Shown here piece after piece: positions 38,045-47,062 of a stretch of 64,000 nt of DNA. The notes beneath the pieces are model-generated. The model saw only the letters and a list, made by a program, of their open reading frames with translations, was not told where the DNA came from and ran no database searches. The position numbers and the translations under genes were made by a program. Origin of the DNA: Nostoc cf. commune SO-36 (lineage in GTDB: Bacteria; Cyanobacteriota; Cyanobacteriia; Cyanobacteriales; Nostocaceae); NCBI RefSeq assembly GCF_023734775.1, contig NZ_AP025732.1, forward strand, positions 1,673,501-1,737,500, written 5' to 3'. Each line of letters opens with the position of its first letter. The stretch's first letter is position 1.

Positions 38045-39045
38045 GGGAGCGATAAGGGCTAAAAGCTATTGAACAAAATGAAATGAACACTAGGGAGTTT
38101 AATAGGTCAGGGTAAGAAACTAAATAGTAAAGCAGGCTTAATATTAATGAATCCGCTGATTTGTTAATAAGCTATACAAAGCCGGATAAAAACAGGTAGA
38201 ATATCAGCCTGCCCAGCAAAAAGGGTAATTTTTCTAGAGAGAGCTAATTCGTAAGTAAAGCTTGTAAATATTCTAAGGCTATAGCCTTAAAACAGTGGGG
38301 TCTTTTTAGATGCTAAGAAACTTTTTGGAGAGAAAATTCCCGTAGATTGGAGTAAGTTTCATACAGTCAAAAGCGATAGGATGCTGGAAAGGAAGCTAGC
38401 AGAAGGAGAAACTAAGTCGCTGATGAATTTCCGGTGTATTCAAAAGCCAGTGTATCCTAATGTCGGCTTCTGTTATAACCGTAGAAACTCACGAAAACCT
38501 TTCTCACAAGTTAATTATTTTCAGTGACCCCCTTTTCGCTGTTTCTACTTTACGGGGTTGCATTTAGGTATTTGGTAAGAAATCTATCTCTCACCGTATT
38601 CTAATGTTGGGCGCTTTAGCTCCAGATTAAACCGAATCACTCTGGAACAACACTGCGATTGATGTTGGGAATTTTGGCATCTCATTCAGGGCGTTCCTTT
38701 AGTGTAACGAGTGATTCTTCTTTGCGATCGCGTCTCATATCCTCCGTAGTTCTACCATCGAACTGTGTCGTTAGGCTGGAATACCCAATTGAACAGCCGC
38801 ATAAACCCACTGTTCAGGTTGCCCAGATATGTTGGCGTTGGTACGTTCAAGACTGGACAAGCGCTTCCTCAGAAGTGTGAACAGGTCATGAGTGTTACAG
38901 GCTGGTACTTATTTGGGAATACTTTTATAGGAGTGATAAAGAAAGCGATCGCGCTAACACTTTCAATTTATACATCACCTGACAATCACTCCTATTTGAT
39001 AAACGAGATATATTAATAATCACTAATGTACTAGGAGTAAGCAAT
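38045..39045. other. Gene-poor region, 1.0 kb
   Basis: No intact gene is supported. Open plus-strand frames at 38659-38880 and 38765-39016 have no recognisable product. A short minus-strand frame ending at about 38778 (segment [19 protein letters not shown]) reads like protein and may be a decayed gene. The region directly upstream of the nuclease gene at 39046 presumably holds its promoter. Confidence 0.4.
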
Positions 39046-40257
39046 ATGGGATTCACCGAAGATATTGTCAAATTGTCTGAACAAGTGCGTAAGCGATTTG
39101 ACCAAGTTGTTGGTGAAGAAGCTACTAAGATGGCACTGATTGTTCCTTTTTTAAGTGCTCTTGGCTACGATGTCTATGATCCTAGCGAAGTTATGCCAGA
39201 ATATGTAGCCGATTTTGCTATTAAAAAAGCAGGGCAGTTTGAAAAGGTAGATTACGCTTTAGCTATTAACAATAATATAGTTATGCTCGTAGAAGCAAAA
39301 GCCCGTGGTCAAAAATCTGAGGCACATGATGGGCAATTGAGCCGCTATTTTAATGGACTTTTGACAACAAAAGTAGCTATTGTCACTAATGGGGTTGAGT
39401 ACCGTTTCTTTACGGATTTGCGTGATAAAAATGTAATGGACAAGGAGCCATTTTTTACTTTTAACATTCTGGAATATGATACCAAAGATATTGAAAACCT
39501 CAAATTTTTTCATCGTGATAATTTTGAGGTTACAGCTATTACCAATCATGCTGAGGAAATGGTTTATGTAAAAGGCATGACTCAGCTTCTAGGAAATCTT
39601 TTGCGTTCTCCTTCTGAAGAATTTGTTCGCTTTTTAGTGGCTGAACTTGGTACAATTGCCCCTAGTTATGAAATTCAAGGTCGAATTACTGGTAAAGTTA
39701 TTGATAAATTTAAACCAATTGTTAAAAAGTCGATTCAGGGAAGTTTAGTAGAGTTAATGACTCGCTCACTTAGCCAAGAAATAACTCAAACTGTTGAACT
39801 TGAAGTAGAACAAGAGATTGAAGAAGAGGAAAAACAACAAGAATCTCAAGAATCGAAAATAGTAACAACTGCTGAAGAAATCGAAGCTTTTGAAAAGATT
39901 AAAGCAATTACGCAAACTTCAAAGAGTTACAATTTTGATCTCCAATACAAGGATACTGCTTCATATTTTGGTATCAATCTTGGCAAAAGTACTTGGTGGT
40001 TTCTGCGGCTGTATCTATCTTCGCAGAAAAAAAGTTTTATTACTCGGCTAAGTATAGATGAACTAAAGTCTCTAGCTTCAAATTTTGAAGTGCAAGAAGT
40101 AACAACTTCTCTGGGAGATGCCGCATCAAAAGTAATTATTTCTTCTGTTAGTGATTTCGATAGGCTGACATCACTCATTCTCAGATGTTACGAGGTAGAA
40201 GCAGTCAAGCATCAAGCATTAACCTCAAATGTAATCAACATGGAAAAATCAGCTTAA
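39046..40257 (+). CDS. HsdR-N-type (type I restriction R N-terminal-like) nuclease protein
   Basis: A 403-residue protein. Residues 1-175 match the HSDR_N_2 domain: MALIVPFLSALGYDVYDPSEV and KVDYALAINNNIVMLVEAKA, giving the PD-(D/E)XK residues Asp69, Glu83 and Lys85. TTKVAIVTNGVEYRFFTDL follows. Residues 240-275 are a Glu/Gln-rich coiled segment, then a C-terminal domain (ASYFGINLGKSTWWFLRLYL) seen in stand-alone family members. There is no helicase domain and no hsdM or hsdS gene nearby, so it is not a normal type I restriction subunit. It may be a solitary defence or housekeeping nuclease. A MITE lies 372 bp after the stop. Confidence 0.85.
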   Translation: MGFTEDIVKLSEQVRKRFDQVVGEEATKMALIVPFLSALGYDVYDPSEVMPEYVADFAIKKAGQFEKVDYALAINNNIVMLVEAKARGQKSEAHDGQLSRYFNGLLTTKVAIVTNGVEYRFFTDLRDKNVMDKEPFFTFNILEYDTKDIENLKFFHRDNFEVTAITNHAEEMVYVKGMTQLLGNLLRSPSEEFVRFLVAELGTIAPSYEIQGRITGKVIDKFKPIVKKSIQGSLVELMTRSLSQEITQTVELEVEQEIEEEEKQQESQESKIVTTAEEIEAFEKIKAITQTSKSYNFDLQYKDTASYFGINLGKSTWWFLRLYLSSQKKSFITRLSIDELKSLASNFEVQEVTTSLGDAASKVIISSVSDFDRLTSLILRCYEVEAVKHQALTSNVINMEKSA

Positions 40258-40628
40258 CTCAATATATCAACTGCCAAACTACACCTAATTTACTATTTTT
40301 GTGCTGTCTCCCATTCTGAGTATAGATGTCATATTCCTCATGAGAAAAATCACGAGGTATTTAAAGTCTATAGCTCAATGGGAGAAAATTTTTACAACAG
40401 GCTAATTGTTGGCTTTAATGACTGAGATTCAACAAATAGCATACTTTGTTCACTAAAAGCAGTCCAATCTTGGTTGTTGGATAAAGGCTCAAAGGCGATA
40501 ATAACTTGATTTGGTTGATTGAATGCATCATAAGATCAATAAAGAGTAGGCGTGTATGCTTTAACTGTGACTTTAGTCATGGTTTTGTGTGTAACTTTTA
40601 GAAGAATTTTTTATAAAAAAATAGATTT

Positions 40629-40819
40629 TAGGACTTACGCACTGTACAAATTAATCATGGTATGAATTCACGAAAATAGGTCGTTTCCGGCTTTGATTAA
40701 TTATTCTTTGATGGTACATAAACCCCCGCTATGCAGGGCACAGCAGTGCTGTGCCCCTACGACAGCTCTGGTTTTTCAAAAACGCATATTTTGTATTTTG
40801 TGTCAATGCGTAAGTCCTA
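40629..40819. mobile_element. MITE, copy 2 (191 bp)
   Basis: Starts TAGGACTTACGCACTGTACA and ends with the inverse TTGACACAAAA...-type arm finishing TGCGTAAGTCCTA. Same family as 31765-31954, in opposite orientation, and without coding capacity. TA lies at each tip. The centre carries an inner palindrome (GGGCACAGCA / TGCTGTGCCC). The rest of 40258-40879 shows no gene. Confidence 0.85.
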
Positions 40820-40879
40820 GCCTTAATAAGTTTAATTAAAATTTAGTATATTTTAAAAACTGAAAATAAGCTTTTGTTA

Positions 40880-41155
40880 TTAATTCCCAAATCTATTACA
40901 GATATAATTTAGCCTCTGGATTGAAAAATCCCGAAATTTTATTTTCTTCTGAAATAAAAGCCCAAAAAATAAGGGGAAGATAAACTTATCTCCCCCTGCT
41001 CTGTCGTTTTTGTTATTGTCTGGCTTGTTAGCTTCTTTGAGTCTTTGCCGTAACATTTGCCTTTGTTTTTTGAGTTGGCGCTGTCTAGCAGAACCGCCTC
41101 TACCTTTATCATTTCTGCCTTCTTTACGGGGAGATTCCCATCTTTTGAGGCGCAT
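40880..41155 (-). CDS. Small basic hypothetical protein
   Basis: A 91-residue frame, MRLKRWESPRKEGRNDKGRG at the N-terminus, followed by RQRQLKKQRQMLRQRLKEA, a strongly basic helix, and a hydrophobic/aromatic C-terminal part (FIFPLFFGLLFQKK). The basic first half looks like a true small protein; the second half could be run-on beyond a lost stop. It sits 33 bp from tRNA-Leu on the same strand. No family recognised. Confidence 0.4.
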   Translation of the reverse strand: MRLKRWESPRKEGRNDKGRGGSARQRQLKKQRQMLRQRLKEANKPDNNKNDRAGGDKFIFPLFFGLLFQKKIKFRDFSIQRLNYICNRFGN

Positions 41156-41188
41156 AAGTTTTTTACCTCTTTATTTATTGCTTGGTAG

Positions 41189-41272
41189 TGGGCAGGAGGA
41201 GAATCGAACTCCTATGACCGTAAGGCCGCCACATTTTGAGTGTGGTGCGTCTACCAATTCCGCCACCCGCCC
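41189..41272 (-). tRNA. trnL-CAA: tRNA-Leu (CAA)
   Basis: An 84-nt cloverleaf on the minus strand with a long variable arm. Acceptor GGGCGGG pairs with CCTGCCC, the anticodon stem is CCACA/TGTGG with loop CTCAAAA, and the T arm holds GTTCGATTC. CCA is not encoded. Confidence 0.95.
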
Positions 41273-41383
41273 ATATATCTAACCTTAACTAGTATACTCT
41301 AATTTATTGATTTTGTAACTAGTTTGAAAATTAATTCTCAAAATTTTGCTGGAATGAATATATAGTTTTAAGAATTTTCCAGC

Positions 41384-42508
41384 TTAAAAGCGTGGCAGAG
41401 TCAATAAACTAGGGTCGATATCTTGTAGCTTGGCACAGCCGCTAAGTGCCATTCCCACATTTAACTCATCTTCTAGGAGTGAGATGACATGAGATACGCC
41501 CATTTGTCCTCCTACCGCTAATCCCCACAAAATAGGTCGTCCGATGAGTACTGCTTTTGCTCCTAATGCTAGGGCTTTGAGAATGTCTGTGCCCCTACGA
41601 ATGCCTCCATCCAATAGCACTTCTACTTTACCATCCACTGCTGCTACTATTTCAGCTAGGGCATCTAAAGAAGCGATCGCACCATCGAGTTGTCTGCCTC
41701 CATGATTGGAAACAACGATTGCTTTGGCTCCATATTCTACAGCCTGCACAGCATCATCTCCCCGTAAAACTCCTTTGATAACTAAAGGTAATGGAGATAA
41801 AGACTGCAACCATTCCAAATCGTGCCAAGTGACTGCTGGGTTTAGCTGTTGGGCAAAATAGGTAAATAATCCAGATTCGCCTTTTTCATGGGAAATATCT
41901 AGCCCTGAGATGGTGGCAAGATTAGCCAGATGTAAGTCTTGGGGTAAGGCAAACTCATTACGTCTATCTCTCTCGCGCTGTCCAAGAACGGGTGCATCTA
42001 CAGTTAGACAAAGTGCTTTGTAGCCTGCTTTATAAGCTTTTTCTACCAAAGCACAAGTTAACCCCCGGTCTTTATGGATGTAAAGCTGGAACCATCGCAG
42101 AGAATCTGGAAACTGATTACATCCAGTCGCCACTTCTTCAATGCTCTTTGTAGCCATTGTACTTAACACCATGCCCACGCCAGATGATGCGGCAGCTAAA
42201 GCCGTGGCAACTTCTCCGTCTGGATGAGCTAGACATTGAAAAGCCATCGGCGCGATTAACAAAGGTAGTTGCAGAGGTTGCCCTAAAATAGAGGTGGTTA
42301 GATTGCGATCGCTCACATCGACTAATATCCGAGGTCGCAGCTTGACTCGCTCAAAGGCAGCACGATTATCTCGCAATGTGATTTCGTCCCAAGCGCCACT
42401 GCTATAGTAATCAAGTGTCGTTTGAGACAGATACTCTTTTGCTAGCTTTTCGTACTCAAAGAGGTTGATGGGTTGAAAGCGATCGTCATCAGATAAGTAG
42501 GTAGACAT
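41384..42508 (-). CDS. lox: FMN-dependent alpha-hydroxy-acid oxidase (lactate/glycolate oxidase type)
   Basis: A 374-residue (beta/alpha)8 protein of the FMN-dependent hydroxy-acid dehydrogenase family. LPLLIAPMAFQCLAHPDGE binds FMN, ALCLTVDAPVLGQRERDRRN and IVVSNHGGRQLDG (catalytic His and Arg) and VLLDGGIRRGTDILKAL follow. In Nostoc PCC 7120 the close homologue was shown to act mainly as an L-lactate oxidase; glycolate oxidase activity is the alternative and cannot be decided from sequence alone. It is a single gene close to tRNA-Leu. Confidence 0.9.
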   Translation of the reverse strand: MSTYLSDDDRFQPINLFEYEKLAKEYLSQTTLDYYSSGAWDEITLRDNRAAFERVKLRPRILVDVSDRNLTTSILGQPLQLPLLIAPMAFQCLAHPDGEVATALAAASSGVGMVLSTMATKSIEEVATGCNQFPDSLRWFQLYIHKDRGLTCALVEKAYKAGYKALCLTVDAPVLGQRERDRRNEFALPQDLHLANLATISGLDISHEKGESGLFTYFAQQLNPAVTWHDLEWLQSLSPLPLVIKGVLRGDDAVQAVEYGAKAIVVSNHGGRQLDGAIASLDALAEIVAAVDGKVEVLLDGGIRRGTDILKALALGAKAVLIGRPILWGLAVGGQMGVSHVISLLEDELNVGMALSGCAKLQDIDPSLLTLPRF

Positions 42509-42671
42509 AATTAAATGTAAGTAGAACTTTTATTCGCAGTGAGCAATTTATTACTTTCCATAAGATTTTAAATGGCTAGAGCCGCTTACTACGAGCTTTG
42601 ATTTAATTAAGCCCTTCTGTAATGCTAAAGCTTTACTAATATTCTGCATTTGCCCTATGCTGAAAAAGAAT

Positions 42672-42700
42672 GTAGAGACGTAGCACTGCTACGTCTCTAC
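42672..42700. repeat. Perfect 14-bp palindrome
   Basis: GTAGAGACGTAGCA and its exact reverse complement are separated by a single C. This type (TAGAGACGTAGC) is a dispersed palindrome of cyanobacterial genomes. It lies in the 42509-42804 gap, which has no other feature. Confidence 0.85.
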
Positions 42701-42804
42701 AAAGATTCTGGATAACGCATATTTAATTTCTGAAGATGTTTAGTGCATGGAAAGTATCTCACTTTCCGCTCCACAAAATATAAAAGCGGTTGTGAATAGT
42801 AGCT

Positions 42805-43683
42805 CTACCAATTGCGCCACCCACCTTTAGGTGCAACTTCATTATTACTAGACTTCAGTCCGTGACTTTGCAACAGAGTTTGATATTCTGTGCTGCTTGC
42901 CCAACGGTCAATTTCTCGCGCCCTTAACACTGGCACTGGATGGGTCAATTGGGCTGTGCGGGCGGCTTTGACCATTTCACCTAGTTCTGTCTTGCTAATA
43001 TCATCGTAAGCGCGGGCTTGAGCAACAAAGGCATCGAGATTCAGTTGTGGCGCTAAAGTTGGGGAACCACCCGCCAACTTCATCAACACGGACATGACAA
43101 CTTTGGGATCTTGGGTTGCTAGTAATGCGGCGCGATCGCAGGTAAACTCAGCACAGCGTACCCATTCTAAAAGTTGTGCCTGTATCGCTTGAGCAACGAA
43201 GGTTCCAACATTAGGCACAATTGCCGCAGCTAATATGAGTAAATTTACAGGAGTCAAGTAAACACTATGGTCACACTTGAGATGCCCCAACTCGTGGGCG
43301 ATTACTGCCTGTATTTCCTCTGGTGTCAGCATATCAATCAGGGAAGTGTGTAGCACAACAAACGGCTGCTTACCGCGTACAGCGAAAGTATAGGCGTTGG
43401 GAGCCGGATGTTGCCGGACGTATAACTGGGGAGGATCTATATCCAGGATTTTACAGGCATCTAACAACAGCTTGTATAAATCGGGCAGTTGATTTTCACC
43501 CACCAGAACACTGGAGGCAATATTTTCCACATAGAAAACTTGCTCTGCCATTGGGCCAAGCCAATTTCGCACCAACATATCTATGCCTGGTATCTGCTTG
43601 AGCGCTCTGGTAGCTTCCAGGTCTAAGGGATGACGAAATGAGTCAGCTTTTAAACCAATTAGCGGGGTTTTGAAGAAGGACAT
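42805..43683 (-). CDS. M48 family zinc metallopeptidase
   Basis: Codes for 292 residues from the ATG at 43683 (MSFFKTPLIGLKADSFRHPL), preferred to a start 63 nt upstream because the sequence before it is poorly conserved-looking. The zinc site is IQAVIAHELGHLKCDHSVY (HELGH), with CAEFTCDRAALLA giving the third ligand region. A hydrophobic segment (LTPVNLLILAAAIVPNV) may anchor it to a membrane. It is an HtpX/Oma1-like peptidase likely involved in membrane protein quality control. It ends PKGGWRNW, coded by DNA that chances to resemble a tRNA 5' half. Confidence 0.88.
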   Translation of the reverse strand: MSFFKTPLIGLKADSFRHPLDLEATRALKQIPGIDMLVRNWLGPMAEQVFYVENIASSVLVGENQLPDLYKLLLDACKILDIDPPQLYVRQHPAPNAYTFAVRGKQPFVVLHTSLIDMLTPEEIQAVIAHELGHLKCDHSVYLTPVNLLILAAAIVPNVGTFVAQAIQAQLLEWVRCAEFTCDRAALLATQDPKVVMSVLMKLAGGSPTLAPQLNLDAFVAQARAYDDISKTELGEMVKAARTAQLTHPVPVLRAREIDRWASSTEYQTLLQSHGLKSSNNEVAPKGGWRNW

Positions 43684-43868
43684 AGTGCAGCAAGCTATAA
43701 AAAACACAACTATGGAATCTGGCTGGATAGATAAACAGCCTCCCACAGTTAGTATAACGATTTCAGTAGGGGCATATTCTGAAAACCCTTATCCATTGTT
43801 GAGAAAACTAAGCATGAGTCCAGACTTAGTGACATGATCAAAGGAGGTCATGTTTTTATGTTCTCATT

Positions 43869-45017
43869 ATGAAAATATTGGTGTTGAATGCCGGATCGAG
43901 CAGCCAAAAGAGTTGTCTGTATGAAATTCCAGATGAAGCTCTCCCCACCCAAGCACCCCAACCCCTCTGGGAAGGGAAAATAAACTGGACTCAAGATCGC
44001 AATGTGGCAGAAATTGAGGTAAAAACTGCTGCGGGTGGAACGCTGCAAAAATCAATCTCTGGTGATTCCCCACAGGGGCACCTCACCTATATGCTGAATA
44101 CACTTAATCATGATGCTACCAAGGTAATTGATCAGTTGTCAGAAATCGATGTGGTGGGGCATCGGATAGTACATGGTGGGCAAAATTATCGAGATAGTGT
44201 GGTAATTACGGAGGATGTCAAAAAGGCGATCGCAGGTCTGTCTAACCTTGCCCCAGCACATAATCCAGTTGGTTTGGAAGGTATAGAAGCAATTGAAAAA
44301 ATCTTAGGAGATGTCACACAAGTAGCAGCCTTTGATACCGGATTTCATGGTACTTTACCCGATGCAGCAGCGATCTATCCCGGCCCTTATGAGTGGGTAG
44401 AACAAGGTATTCGCCGCTATGGGTTTCATGGTATCAGTCACCAATACTGTTCTCAACGTGCTGTCCAAATTCTCGGTCGAGATGTTGCATCTGAGCGGTT
44501 AATTGTTTGCCATCTGGGTAATGGTTGCTCTTTAGCGGCGATTAAAAATGGCCGCAGCATTGATACCACAATGGGATTCACGCCTCTAGAAGGATTAATG
44601 ATGGGTAGTCGTTCTGGTTCAGTTGATCCGGGGATTCTGATTTACTTGTTACGACACTGCAATTACTCTGTGGAAAAGTTGGATCATATATTAAATAAAG
44701 ATTCTGGGTTAAAAGGAATTTCGGGTATATCTAGCGATATGCGTGAAGTGAGAGAAGCGATGTCTATGACGGGCAATTCCCGCGCTCAACTGGCGTGGGA
44801 TATCTACGTACATCGCCTACGTTCTGGTATCGGTGCAATGCTTACTAGTTTGAATGGATTAGATGCTTTGATATTCACAGCTGGCGTAGGTGAACACTCC
44901 GCAGAAATTCGCCAAGCCGCTTGTGAAGCCTTTGGATTTATAGGACTGAAAATAGACCTTGAGAAAAATCAACAGCAGCCTGTAGATGAGGATATTGCTA
45001 CACCGATTCAGCAGTGA
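43869..45017 (+). CDS. ackA: Acetate kinase, C-terminus frameshifted
   Basis: A 382-residue product as read. It has all acetate kinase motifs: MKILVLNAGSSSQKSCLYEI, GHRIVHGG, AFDTGFHGTLP, RYGFHGISHQY, IVCHLGNGCSLAAIKNG, MGSRSGSVDPGI and TAGVGEHSAEIRQ. It interconverts acetate and acetyl phosphate with ATP. After EDIATP the frame reads IQQ and stops; one extra base after CCG (45003-45005) would continue as DSAVRVLVIHTQEDWAIA to a stop at 45091, the usual family ending. So about 28 residues are missing as sequenced. A 12-codon open frame (43834-43872) overlaps the ATG. Confidence 0.92.
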   Translation: MKILVLNAGSSSQKSCLYEIPDEALPTQAPQPLWEGKINWTQDRNVAEIEVKTAAGGTLQKSISGDSPQGHLTYMLNTLNHDATKVIDQLSEIDVVGHRIVHGGQNYRDSVVITEDVKKAIAGLSNLAPAHNPVGLEGIEAIEKILGDVTQVAAFDTGFHGTLPDAAAIYPGPYEWVEQGIRRYGFHGISHQYCSQRAVQILGRDVASERLIVCHLGNGCSLAAIKNGRSIDTTMGFTPLEGLMMGSRSGSVDPGILIYLLRHCNYSVEKLDHILNKDSGLKGISGISSDMREVREAMSMTGNSRAQLAWDIYVHRLRSGIGAMLTSLNGLDALIFTAGVGEHSAEIRQAACEAFGFIGLKIDLEKNQQQPVDEDIATPIQQ

Positions 45018-45184
45018 GGGTATTGGTTATTCATACTCAAGAAGATTGGGCGATCGCCGCGGCAATGTTGGCAGCTGTTGAAGGTAATTAGAAAGTCTGA
45101 TTTCATCGGAGTAAGATTGTTTTGAATATGCAGTTACTATACCTTGACATTTCTACACCCCTATTCAATCCCCATAGCCAATTT

Positions 45185-46132
45185 TCAAGCCAGTAACCAA
45201 CGCATAAAACCTTTACCAATTTGTCCCACTATAAAACTAAAAACTCTTTGTAATAGCGGCCCCAGCAGTGAGAAAAACAGTAAAACTAAGAAATCATTGA
45301 GACTCAAAAGAAAAATACTAGAAGTGACACAAGTTAGCCCCCATGCCAGCCAATTTCGATATTGAGAACTGATATAAGTCCATCTCGGAAGTTGATTAAC
45401 AAGCCAATAGCGAATAGTAGCAAATATAAAAGATGTTACTATGCCAGCAAGTATTGATAATGAAAGTGATAAATGTAATTTCAAAATTAAAAAAGCAGCA
45501 GGGAACAGCGAAGCTAGCTCCCAAGCTAATAGATTTAATTTCGTCCGAAAACTGTTTAATATTTGTTCAACAAGCCAATAATGGATAGAAACAATATTTA
45601 AACATTCAGGAGTTTGGATAAAATCACTCTTGATTTTGTGAATTATGTCGCCATAAAATAAGACATTGCTTTGTAAGACAATATCTTCTTCTTTCCAAAA
45701 ATATAAAGCTGATATTTCTTCTTGATAGTAAGAATTAAAAGTGAGTCCATACTGTAATTGTGGTTTATTTTGTAATGATTTACTCCACAATAATTTAATA
45801 AAAGTTACTATAAAAGTATTATCAAAAACTTGAAAGATTTTTTTTAAAATTTCTAATTTATTGGATTGTGAAGTATTATTACTAAAGCAAATATTATCCC
45901 TGAAGCAGTTATAGTACCAAAGATAAGCCAGTAATTTTGGCGGAATATACAAAGAGCAGCCTATTTCTCGTGCTTGCTCAATTTGCTTTAGAATTGCCTT
46001 ATTTAAATAAAAACTATATTGTGTTGATTCAACCTTAATTTTAAGTTCAATAGGAGTGCCTTGAGGGATTTGCACAAAGAAAGACAGTTGAACATCAGCT
46101 TGATGCTCTGTGTGTGTTTTATCAGCGTTCAT
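45185..46132 (-). CDS. Unknown membrane protein, third gene of cassette
   Basis: Codes for 315 residues from the ATG at 46132 (MNADKTHTEHQADVQ); a start 36 nt earlier is possible but lies deeper in the upstream gene. The N-terminal 180 residues look soluble (VQLSFFVQIPQGTPIELKIK, LYIPPKLLAYLWYYN). Four hydrophobic helices follow (WELASLFPAAFLILKL, LSILAGIVTSFIFATI, LAWGLTCVTSSIFLLSL, FLVLLFFSLLGPLLQRV). No family is recognised. It overlaps the end of the 46122-46955 gene by 11 nt, indicating translational coupling. Confidence 0.65.
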   Translation of the reverse strand: MNADKTHTEHQADVQLSFFVQIPQGTPIELKIKVESTQYSFYLNKAILKQIEQAREIGCSLYIPPKLLAYLWYYNCFRDNICFSNNTSQSNKLEILKKIFQVFDNTFIVTFIKLLWSKSLQNKPQLQYGLTFNSYYQEEISALYFWKEEDIVLQSNVLFYGDIIHKIKSDFIQTPECLNIVSIHYWLVEQILNSFRTKLNLLAWELASLFPAAFLILKLHLSLSLSILAGIVTSFIFATIRYWLVNQLPRWTYISSQYRNWLAWGLTCVTSSIFLLSLNDFLVLLFFSLLGPLLQRVFSFIVGQIGKGFMRWLLA

Positions 46133-46955
46133 TTCGGGATAACTTTGCGATACTTTGTATAATACCAATCAGAAAATCTAGTGTTCCACGCCACTGTTTT
46201 TCTCCAGCAACTACCCCATCATTATGTATTTTTAGGATTAAATCTCTATCACCTTCAGGTAATTTAAATAGCTTATTATGGTAACGACTAATAATATCTC
46301 CATCTAACTGCATAACAGTTTGAGCATAAATAATATCAATATCTACGCTGGTAATGTCACCACCATTAAGTGCAGCTTTAAGTTCAGATATTTTTCGTAA
46401 GTTACGAATAAATTTATCGTTATTCAAAAGTTTTTCGATTTCTTTCCACCTTTGCCGCAAGCTTTTTTGATTCTTATCTTCTTGATCTGGAACAGGAGTT
46501 GGAGCAGGCAATATTGGTTGAGCTAACTTTATGTATTTCTCATCAGTTGGAACAATATTTGCTTTATTTTCCACCTGATATTTAAGACGCTCTTGATATT
46601 GTATTATCCTGGGGTCTGTCTCATTATCATTACTTTGTTCAAGGAGAATGTAAAAATATTCTCTTTCAAGTTGCGAAAATAAGCTTGTATAACGTTTGCG
46701 TAGCTCTTGAGCTTGAGTTTTTTCTGGTTCTGGTAAATCGTCTGGATTTGGAATTCCTCTGGCATCAAAGTAGTCTTTGTCATTTATTGAATAAATATCT
46801 TCATACGCTTGCCAAGCATTAAACTTTGCACCAGTAATTTGCTCCACAACCATCGTATTTACTTCTAAAGCTGTAATGTCATCAACTAATACATTTACAG
46901 ATGAGACTAGTTTCTCTAGCAAATCTTTAGCTTGTTCTTGAATTTTGTTAGACAT
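46122..46955 (-). CDS. Unknown helical protein, second gene of cassette
   Basis: A 277-residue soluble protein: LLEKLVSSVNVLVDDITALE, then VEQITGAKFNAWQAYEDIY, a Glu/Arg-rich helical middle, a Pro-rich linker (PILPAPTPVPDQED, about 150-163) and a C-terminal domain with NGGDITSVDIDIIYAQTVMQ and GEKQWRGTLDFLIGIIQSI. No catalytic motif or known family. The N-terminal ITALEVNTMV recalls EVVELEITTW in the first gene of the cassette, so the two may share a common small domain. It is coupled to the membrane-protein gene downstream. Confidence 0.65.
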   Translation of the reverse strand: MSNKIQEQAKDLLEKLVSSVNVLVDDITALEVNTMVVEQITGAKFNAWQAYEDIYSINDKDYFDARGIPNPDDLPEPEKTQAQELRKRYTSLFSQLEREYFYILLEQSNDNETDPRIIQYQERLKYQVENKANIVPTDEKYIKLAQPILPAPTPVPDQEDKNQKSLRQRWKEIEKLLNNDKFIRNLRKISELKAALNGGDITSVDIDIIYAQTVMQLDGDIISRYHNKLFKLPEGDRDLILKIHNDGVVAGEKQWRGTLDFLIGIIQSIAKLSRNER

Positions 46956-47062
46956 AGTAATAATTTCCTTGATGTCTCTAAAGCAAATTAACCTACAGGT
47001 TTGGACAAATTCCTATTCTGTAGGTATTTTAAGGTGACTATTAATTAATCAGATATCAACTA

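Noticed and set aside
31765..40819. MITEs mobilised by the IS630 element in this window
   Set aside because: Terminal repeats differ (TAGGACTTACGC versus TACAGCGCTTCC).
42785..42832. tRNA-like half (GGTGGCGCAATTGGTAGAG on the minus strand)
   Set aside because: It is the C-terminal coding end of the M48 peptidase (GGWRNW); no anticodon arm or T arm can be formed.
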